From Lachnospiraceae bacterium (lineage in GTDB: Bacteria; Bacillota; Clostridia; Lachnospirales; Bianqueaceae), in the NCBI GenBank assembly GCA_021442595.1, contig JABUST010000105.1, positions 1-38,549 on the forward strand: a DNA stretch of 38,549 nucleotides, given 5' to 3'. Of this stretch, positions 33,791-38,549 are shown one piece after another. The translations under genes and the position numbers were made by a program. Every line of letters starts with the position of its first letter. Position 1 is the stretch's first letter. The notes under the pieces are model-generated. The model worked only from the letters and a program-made list of their open reading frames with translations, was not told where the DNA came from and ran no database searches.

Positions 33791-33874
33791 AAAAATGCCA
33801 CGGAAGCATATCGCATCGATCCGTCTGTACCTGACAGGCAGGATCCCAAAAGGGTAAGCTTCCGTGGCGTTTTT
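33791..33874 (+). terminator. branched terminator after 140-aa protein gene
   Basis: A 17-bp stem with one T-G pair (33791-33807 with 33858-33874) encloses about 50 nt containing an inner hairpin (GATCC...GGATC around 33820-33845), and the 3' arm runs into TTTTT. Two copies of AACAAGCAGCAGA follow near 33921 and 33943. The 402-bp gap 33687-34088 otherwise holds only this and the next hairpin. Confidence 0.75.
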
Positions 33875-33968
33875 GATTTGTGTCAAGTTAACAGCACGAT
33901 GGGGATTTCTCTCGCTATTGAACAAGCAGCAGACTCTCTATAGAACAAGCAGCAGATTTCGGCTGTCA

Positions 33969-34000
33969 AAAAAGCACGGCAGATATATGCCGTGCTTTTT
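33969..34000. terminator. bidirectional terminator
   Basis: A 13-bp perfect stem (33969-33981 with 33988-34000, AAAAAGCACGGCA), 6-nt loop, with an A-run before and T-run after. It most likely ends the minus-strand gene at 34089-34289. Confidence 0.85.
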
Positions 34001-34088
34001 AATGTATCTGTGAAATCAATATCCCGGAGGGGAGTGCGGTGCAGGAATAATCTTCAAAACGTGCCTGGTCATTGCGAAAAACCATTGA

Positions 34089-34289
34089 TTATGCTTGATC
34101 AGCAAACGTGAAGCCAAATTCCTCAGAACAGTCAACATAAGGCTGATATGCTTGTGCAGTCTCTTCCTGAGAGGCCCGAAGACTCATTTCGGTAGCCAGA
34201 ATGGGAACAGCAGTTGCGACTGTGCAAAGTAAAGCTGCGATACCTACAGTGATCTTAGCTGACCGAAGTCTTTTTTCATCCTCGTCCAT
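34089..34289 (-). CDS. 66-aa peptide with signal/membrane segment
   Basis: A small gene: charged N-terminus MDEDEKRLRSAK, one hydrophobic segment (ITVGIAALLCTVATAVPILA, residues about 13-32), then a polar tail of 34 residues (EMSLRASQEETAQAYQPYVD...) with one Cys. It could be a cleaved secreted peptide or a single-pass anchor. AGGAGG with 6-nt spacing supports the start at 34289; the longer ORF to 34358 lacks a site. Its terminator is probably 33969-34000. No family recognised. It stands at the left border of the A/T-rich island and is transcribed away from the peptide-maturation genes. Confidence 0.65.
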   Translation of the reverse strand: MDEDEKRLRSAKITVGIAALLCTVATAVPILATEMSLRASQEETAQAYQPYVDCSEEFGFTFADQA

Positions 34290-34428
34290 GGTGTTCCTCC
34301 TGTAATGCTTATGGCAGACTATAGCCGCCACTGTAGGCCGCCGACATCTATGCCTCATATGTGTTCATACTGCCTCACCTTGCAAATATAGGCGTGAGTC
34401 AAGTATTCATCAATGCTTCACCGGTTGC

Positions 34429-34668
34429 ATGTATGATAACAGAAACAGAAAGCCATCCTCAATGTCAGAAGTTACAGAATTGATGCTAAAAATGTCTGAT
34501 GCGAAAGAGAGGGGAAAATCAAAATGGGACTGCCCTCCTTGGTGTTTTCCCTGTTGCAGGAGGACAAATCGGGGAACATGTGGTATTGACAGAAGCAGAA
34601 TACTAATCATATACTTTCAACATAAAATCATCAGTAGTTTGATGGCGGGTATTATTTGTACTCGTTAA
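34429..34668 (+). CDS. questionable Cys-rich small ORF
   Basis: An open frame with starts at 34429 or 34462 (MSEVTELMLKMSDAKERGKS), then a Cys/Trp/Pro-rich stretch WDCPPWCFPCCRRTNRGTC (residues about 33-51), then an A/T-rich tail. A helical charged leader followed by a Cys-rich core is the layout of several RiPP precursors. Against it: no ribosome site before either start, and the TTGACA/TATACT promoter of the next gene lies in its 3' part. A 22-codon ORF in another frame (MGLPSLVFSLLQEDKSGNMW, from about 34522) has a better site (GAGAGGGG). The 396-bp gap 34290-34685 holds this and the promoter. Confidence 0.25.
   Translation: MYDNRNRKPSSMSEVTELMLKMSDAKERGKSKWDCPPWCFPCCRRTNRGTCGIDRSRILIIYFQHKIISSLMAGIICTR
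34586..34615 (+). promoter_or_regulatory. promoter of winged-helix regulator gene
   Basis: A perfect TTGACA (34586-34591), an 18-bp spacer and TATACT (34610-34615). Confidence 0.75.
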
Positions 34669-34685
34669 GTAAGGAGCGACATGAA

Positions 34686-35558
34686 ATGTGGGATAAAAGG
34701 AAGAAAAAGGAACTGAAGATATACGATGAGTTTCGTGCTTTCACGGTAAGTGTCCTTAGAAAAAGCTATTCGGTCATCCTGCAAATTGATTGCAATAATC
34801 AACAGATGGCAGTAATACCGGAGAACCTTGAGGAAGTAATCGAGTTCAAAAATGCAGAGACGGTCATTGCAGAAGCCCTGACCGGAATGTGGGCATTGAC
34901 AGATGAGAATGTGTGTGTTGTTACGGATTATGTACGGGATGCTGTGAATAATCGTGATAATCCGGAGGAAGAGAGTAAGCCTATCCGTATAGAAGGACAT
35001 GAGAACACGGTTATCGAGGGAGAAGTCATGGCATTTACCTCCTCCTTTGTATTCCTGTGCCTTAGAGATATTTCTCTCCAGGAAAAATACCTGAAATGGG
35101 AAGAGTCCCTTAATGAATCAAAGCCTCGAAATAAAAGTGTATTTGTGCGGACATTCGGGCATTTTGACGTTTTCATTGATGATGAGCCTGTGACATTCTC
35201 AAACGCTAAGGCAAAGGAATTGCTGGCGCTTTTGGTTGACCGGGCCGGCGGTGTTGTGACAAGCTCGGAAGCCATAGGCCTGCTTTGGAGCGAGGAGCCG
35301 GTAGAGGAGGGACTAAAGGCAAGGTACCGGAAAACTGCATATGAGCTCAGAGGGACGCTTCGAGACCATGAATTAGATGATATTCTTTTTGAGAAGAGAG
35401 GACAGAGGGGAATTAACCGGGGAAGCTTTGCGTGCGATTATTACCAATTGCTTGAAGGGGACAAGAAAGCGAAAGAAACCTTTGCCGACACATATATGCC
35501 GGAATATGAGTGGGCAGAAGAAACGCTGGCGAAGCTTTTGATACTGACAGAAGCATAG
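34686..35558 (+). CDS. transcriptional regulator with C-terminal winged-helix (OmpR/SARP-type) domain
   Basis: A 290-residue protein. Residues about 153-255 are a winged-helix DNA-binding domain of the Trans_reg_C/SARP kind: FVRTFGHFDVFID, VTFSNAKAKELLALLVDRAGGVV, then LLWSEEPVEEGLKARYRKTAYELRGTL. The N-terminal 145 residues are not a receiver; the end of that part (SSFVFLCLRDISLQEKYLKW) resembles the last strand of a PAS domain, so it may sense a ligand. No BTAD repeat follows the DNA-binding domain. The start at 34686 has AAGGAG at 34671-34676; an out-of-frame ATG at 34681 opens only 11 codons. It is a likely local regulator of the glycosyltransferase/radical-SAM genes that follow on the same strand. 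Confidence 0.8.
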   Translation: MWDKRKKKELKIYDEFRAFTVSVLRKSYSVILQIDCNNQQMAVIPENLEEVIEFKNAETVIAEALTGMWALTDENVCVVTDYVRDAVNNRDNPEEESKPIRIEGHENTVIEGEVMAFTSSFVFLCLRDISLQEKYLKWEESLNESKPRNKSVFVRTFGHFDVFIDDEPVTFSNAKAKELLALLVDRAGGVVTSSEAIGLLWSEEPVEEGLKARYRKTAYELRGTLRDHELDDILFEKRGQRGINRGSFACDYYQLLEGDKKAKETFADTYMPEYEWAEETLAKLLILTEA

Positions 35559-35561
35559 AGA

Positions 35562-35604
35562 CAATAATAAACTGCAGCTGAATATGAGCTGCAGTTTATT
35601 ATTG
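35562..35604 (+). terminator. hairpin terminator after regulator gene
   Basis: An 18-bp perfect palindrome (35562-35579 with 35587-35604, CAATAATAAACTGCAGCT), 7-nt loop, 4 bp after the stop codon. The 3' arm is T-rich, but no T-run follows it. Confidence 0.75.
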
Positions 35605-35762
35605 CAGAAGCAAGTTCGGAGGGGAACTTCTCCTAACGGATCAGACAGAGTGTTGATAGTGCAAGATAGATACGGTGCATCATTTGCGGTGAATTTTTAC
35701 TTTGAAAAGGTACAAGGAACGAAGGAAGAACGGAAATGAACGGTTCGGAACAATAGGAAAAG

Positions 35763-35768
35763 TATAAT
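35763..35768 (+). promoter_or_regulatory. -10 box of the peptide-maturation operon
   Basis: A perfect TATAAT at 35763-35768, 31 bp before the glycosyltransferase start. The -35 region is poor, which fits a promoter needing an activator, such as the regulator encoded just upstream. Confidence 0.55.
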
Positions 35769-35798
35769 CAGAATAGATTAGTGTAAAGGTGATGAAGG

Positions 35799-36845
35799 AT
35801 GAAATATTTGATTGTTTCCAACGGCTGCGGCGCAGGACATGCGGTAAGGGATTTGACTCTGGCAGAGCAAATTAGGAAGGAGGCCGTTAAAAGAAAGTGC
35901 AGTGACTTGCAGATCATATTTGCATCCTATGGGGCAGGCCCCCGGTTTTTTCGCGCAGCAGGAGAAGATATGATAGATCTTAAGCAGCCGGAGAGACCGG
36001 ATATTTCAGAACTGATGAAGGAACTCAACCGGGTCATCCTCCTGGTCCGTCCGGATATCCTCATCAGTGACGAAGTTGTGACAGCTTTGAGAGTATCGGG
36101 GAAATATAAGATACCGACTTTTTATCTGACCAATCATCTGATGTGGGGAGAGCATTCCGTACTCCGATGGATGTGCAAAGGCATCGTCTATGCTGAGCTT
36201 TCGGAAAGGCTTCCGGTTATGCTGCGGAAAAAGCATGATGTGAAAATAGTTGGTCCTATAGTGAGGGAAAGATTTTCGGAGAATTTACAACCTGATGAGG
36301 AGCTCAATATGCCTCCTGTTGATGTATCCTGCCGAATGATCCATGTATGGTTGGGAGGATCCTGTGATAAGGCAGCGCAGCTGGAGAATATCTGGCTTTT
36401 GAATCAGGTTTTCAATCAACTGGAGGGCTATGAGATTTATGTCCACGGAGATGAATATGAGCGGTTTTTCCAAAAGAGAATAACTTCGGGAATACACTGG
36501 GTAAAGCGGAGCAGTACTAAGCCGTACCGGGAGGGGATACAGATCTCCCGGGGAGGTATTCAGACCCTTTGGGAGATTGCTTTATCCGGAGGGCTGGGAA
36601 TCTCTGTTCCATATTCCGGGAAAGTGAATCCTTTAGAGAATACGTATAGCGAATATATGGAGAAGCGCGGACTCAGCAGTAAAGTCACCTATCAGGATTT
36701 AAGGGATGAGAAACTGAGGATGCTTGTTGAGGGCCTGAGCAGACAGAAGTCAGAAGGAGCGGATAAGAATATACAGAGTAAAGGACAAATGTTGATCAGA
36801 GAAACCCGGGAGGCATGGAACACATGGATGGACGAGTTAATGTAG
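35799..36845 (+). CDS. GT-B fold (MurG/GT28-like) glycosyltransferase
   Basis: A 348-residue cytoplasmic protein. The N-terminal GT-B motif SNGCGAGHAVRDLTLAEQI (residues 7-25) has the GxGH loop of GT28/UGT-type enzymes. DILISDEVVTAL near 88 is the usual acceptor-side strand. The C-terminal SRGGIQTLWEIALSGGLGISVPYSG (about 247-272) is the nucleotide-sugar binding region (GG-x-x-x-E type) of MurG-like proteins. MurG itself is unlikely because the neighbours are a radical SAM enzyme and peptide-sized genes. I infer glycosylation of a peptide or of a linked small molecule. The start has AAAGGTG. It overlaps the radical SAM gene by 22 nt, so the two are translationally coupled. Confidence 0.83.
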   Translation: MKYLIVSNGCGAGHAVRDLTLAEQIRKEAVKRKCSDLQIIFASYGAGPRFFRAAGEDMIDLKQPERPDISELMKELNRVILLVRPDILISDEVVTALRVSGKYKIPTFYLTNHLMWGEHSVLRWMCKGIVYAELSERLPVMLRKKHDVKIVGPIVRERFSENLQPDEELNMPPVDVSCRMIHVWLGGSCDKAAQLENIWLLNQVFNQLEGYEIYVHGDEYERFFQKRITSGIHWVKRSSTKPYREGIQISRGGIQTLWEIALSGGLGISVPYSGKVNPLENTYSEYMEKRGLSSKVTYQDLRDEKLRMLVEGLSRQKSEGADKNIQSKGQMLIRETREAWNTWMDELM

Positions 36846-38062
36846 AAAAAAAGCATGTATTTCGTCCTGATTTTTTACTTAAAATATGGGAAGGAGAACC
36901 ATGCGCTGTATCTGAAAATGGGAATATTCATCTTCCTATCAAAAGAACTCAGGCCTTGGCGTTGTCCCGGTTTGACGGAAGGCGCTCCGATGAGGAGGCT
37001 GAAGCTGTATGGAACAGGCTTTTTTTCGATGATAGGCACGATGCCGATACGGAAGGCAAGCAGATGCCAATGCCTACTGCCTTTCAAGCAGCTTCGGCTC
37101 GCTGGAATCTTCTATTACCGGTTACGATCAGTGAAAAATACCTTGGCCGATGCATCCGGAAAACAGAAAGATCCGTGGAGGAAATTCTTCGATCAGCGAA
37201 GGAGCCTGCAGGGAGATGCACAGTGCCGGAAAGCATCGTGTGGAGATACACGGACCGATGCCGGAGACGATGTCCTTATTGTTATGAGAAAGAGTATCTC
37301 GGACAGTTGCCGGAGCTTCTTTCTTCGGAGCAAAAGATCAACCTTGTGAAGAAGTTATTTGACTGCGGGATTAAGCATGTTCATCTGACAGGAGGAGATC
37401 CCTTTGCTGAGAAAGATATCTATGAAGTGATTTTCGAACTGTTAGACTGCAACATAGAAGTTTCTGTGCTGACCAAGGAGCAGATAGACATTAAGCAGAT
37501 CAATGGTTGGCGAACCGATAAATTGCACCTGGGAATCAGCGTAGACAGTTCCGATCCTGTTAAGGCAGGGCTGTTATGCGGAGACGATGCATATTTTCAG
37601 ACGGTTGCAGAGAATATGGATTGTCTGAAAGGGGCTGGAGTTCGGTTTTTCATTGCCTATACACTGAACAGACTCAATCTGAACGATATAGAAAAAGATG
37701 CAGACTGGTTTTTGAAGCAGGGTGCAGAACATGTAGAGATAACCGAATATCAGAGCCGGGGAATTCCGGAGGTAGACCGGAGAATGGCAATCGACCGACG
37801 GGAGTGGGAAAAGGTTAGAGAATTGGAGAACAGCCGGATTCATTTTGCCCATGGGGGGAGCGTAAATTGCTCATCCGGGACCCGATCTATGACCATCGAT
37901 GCAGATGGAACCGTTATTATCTGTGATGTTCAGCCTGCAGAAAAAAGGTTTGCGAGCCTGATAGAACATTCTTTAACGGAAATCTGGAATGGGGAAGCCT
38001 ATGTTCGCTATTGTACAGAAAGAGGTGGAAAATGCTTTCGCTCCGGGAAAACATCCTGTTAG
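36824..38062 (+). CDS. radical SAM enzyme with SPASM-like C-terminus (peptide maturase)
   Basis: A 412-residue enzyme. The N-terminal 100 residues (FLLKIWEGEPCAVSENGNIHLP, LSRFDGRRSDEEAEAVWNRL) resemble a PqqD-like RiPP recognition element. The radical SAM core has C146-x3-C150-x2-C153 (DRCRRRCPYCYE) and LTGGDPF at about 189-195. The C-terminus has the SPASM-like pattern CSSGTRSMTIDADGTVIIC (C349, C367) and LTEIW, followed by C397, C404 and C412, enough ligands for an auxiliary [4Fe-4S] cluster. SPASM enzymes modify ribosomal peptides (thioether, C-C, epimer). The start at 36824 has GGGAGG at 36808-36813 with 10-nt spacing; ATG 36815 is too close. The stop overlaps the next gene by 31 nt. Confidence 0.87.
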   Translation: MDGRVNVEKKHVFRPDFLLKIWEGEPCAVSENGNIHLPIKRTQALALSRFDGRRSDEEAEAVWNRLFFDDRHDADTEGKQMPMPTAFQAASARWNLLLPVTISEKYLGRCIRKTERSVEEILRSAKEPAGRCTVPESIVWRYTDRCRRRCPYCYEKEYLGQLPELLSSEQKINLVKKLFDCGIKHVHLTGGDPFAEKDIYEVIFELLDCNIEVSVLTKEQIDIKQINGWRTDKLHLGISVDSSDPVKAGLLCGDDAYFQTVAENMDCLKGAGVRFFIAYTLNRLNLNDIEKDADWFLKQGAEHVEITEYQSRGIPEVDRRMAIDRREWEKVRELENSRIHFAHGGSVNCSSGTRSMTIDADGTVIICDVQPAEKRFASLIEHSLTEIWNGEAYVRYCTERGGKCFRSGKTSC

Positions 38063-38436
38063 GGACAGGAAGCGGCAGAGTTTTTCTGATAGATGATGAC
38101 CATGAGCATCCGGAAAAGATTCTGTCCGGGAAGAGTTCTATAGTATTGGCATCATTGCTGTCAGCCGATTCTCATGAAGAATGCCTGTCGGAAATCAGGA
38201 GTCTGGGGTTAACCTATGGCAGAGAAGACATCCTTCACATAGAAAAATATCTGGCTATAAAGTACACCTTTGCTTTGAAAGGAAGAGAGGGTGATTCCCA
38301 CAGTAAAAAGCTGGGAAACATTGCCCTCGGACGTTTAAAAAACTCACAGGAAGGGAAAGCCCCCCTTTTGTTTCGACTGGACTATCCGGTTCATATTACC
38401 TATGTTCCTACATGGCACTGCCGACGGGGTACATGA
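38032..38436 (+). pseudogene. truncated or frameshifted second maturase-like gene
   Basis: As read, a 134-residue protein MLSLRENILLGTGSGRVFLI... ending VHITYVPTWHCRRGT and TGA at 38434. The first 110 residues look like a leader-recognition/PqqD-type region, and ITYVPTWHCRR is just how a radical SAM core starts, but the CxxxCxxC is lost at the first Cys (C130). In the +1 frame the sequence reads on with coding character (VHDPDVSWERFQRMIRKEER) to a TGA at 38489-38491 that meets the next ATG as TGATG, the normal operon junction. I infer a deletion plus frame change, or a sequencing error, in a once longer gene. An intact short RRE-like protein is the alternative. Confidence 0.6.
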
Positions 38437-38490
38437 TCCTGACGTTTCATGGGAGAGATTTCAGCGAATGATTCGCAAAGAGGAGAGATG

Positions 38491-38549
38491 ATGGAGAAAA
38501 GATATGTTAAGCCGGGGGCAGTTGGGGTCCTTATGGGGGCATGCAAAGG
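38491..38549 (+). CDS. start of a probable RiPP precursor peptide (cut by window edge)
   Basis: Nineteen codons are visible: MEKRYVKPGAVGVLMGACK. AGGAG at 38481-38485 precedes ATG with 5-nt spacing (an ATG at 38488 is also possible). The E/K-K-x-Y-x-K-P beginning resembles leaders of small ribosomal peptides recognised by PqqD-like proteins (Y-x-x-P region), and a Cys appears at residue 18. Its place directly behind radical SAM and glycosyltransferase genes supports a precursor role. The sequence continues beyond the window, so length, core and further Cys residues are unknown. Confidence 0.55.
   Translation, partial: MEKRYVKPGAVGVLMGACK

Overview
The window reads as a chromosomal segment of an anaerobic Firmicute, most likely a Lachnospiraceae-type member of the Clostridia. 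The grounds are the strong AGGAGG ribosome-binding sites, the TTGACA/TATAAT promoters with frequent TGn-extended -10 boxes, the lactate dehydrogenase/EtfAB operon with a ferredoxin-like EtfA, the type-2 isoleucyl-tRNA synthetase, the small FakA-domain protein, and the DUF4430/ECF and TIGR01906 membrane proteins. This assignment rests on gene content recognised by eye; no search was run.

Layout. 1-420: end of a tRNA-Tyr gene, an initiator tRNA-Met gene with terminator, and an unlisted 39-residue membrane peptide gene. 551-5477: a TauE/SafE permease, a class-A beta-lactamase-like serine hydrolase, a stand-alone FakA-like domain, an atypical NagB and a HEAT+THUMP RNA methyltransferase. 5604-10522: a class A penicillin-binding protein and a LytR-CpsA-Psr protein transcribed divergently; four 29-bp tandem repeats lie in the leader of the latter. 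10542-13844: YigZ, YebC, a small conserved protein and a lipoprotein nuclease. 13923-16076: a 10-TM metal exporter facing a DUF4430 plus ECF S-component pair. 16235-23772 (minus strand): ileS, an anchored protein behind a 12-codon upstream ORF, and the etfB-etfA-lactate dehydrogenase operon. 24027-26092: uraA-upp pyrimidine salvage. 26311-31211: an Eis-like acetyltransferase, a sugar isomerase, a membrane protein, a PHP phosphatase and a DJ-1 protein.

31212-33686 is unusual. Seven 17-bp tandem repeats end exactly at the -35 box of a TIGR01906 membrane protein gene. It is followed by a LytTR regulator whose receiver domain has lost the phospho-acceptor Asp (Asn instead), one acidic-pair residue and the conserved Lys, and then by a 140-residue protein resembling a degenerate GHKL kinase ATPase.

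34089 to the right edge looks like an accessory island, visibly richer in A/T than the housekeeping part. It holds a winged-helix regulator, a GT-B (MurG-like) glycosyltransferase, a radical SAM enzyme with a SPASM-like C-terminus, a truncated or frameshifted second maturase-like gene, and, cut by the window edge, the start of a peptide whose N-terminus resembles RiPP leaders with a Y-x-K-P motif. The last four genes overlap or touch. I infer a ribosomally made, radical-SAM-modified and possibly glycosylated peptide locus; it is the best candidate here for an undescribed system, but its peptide is incomplete in the window.
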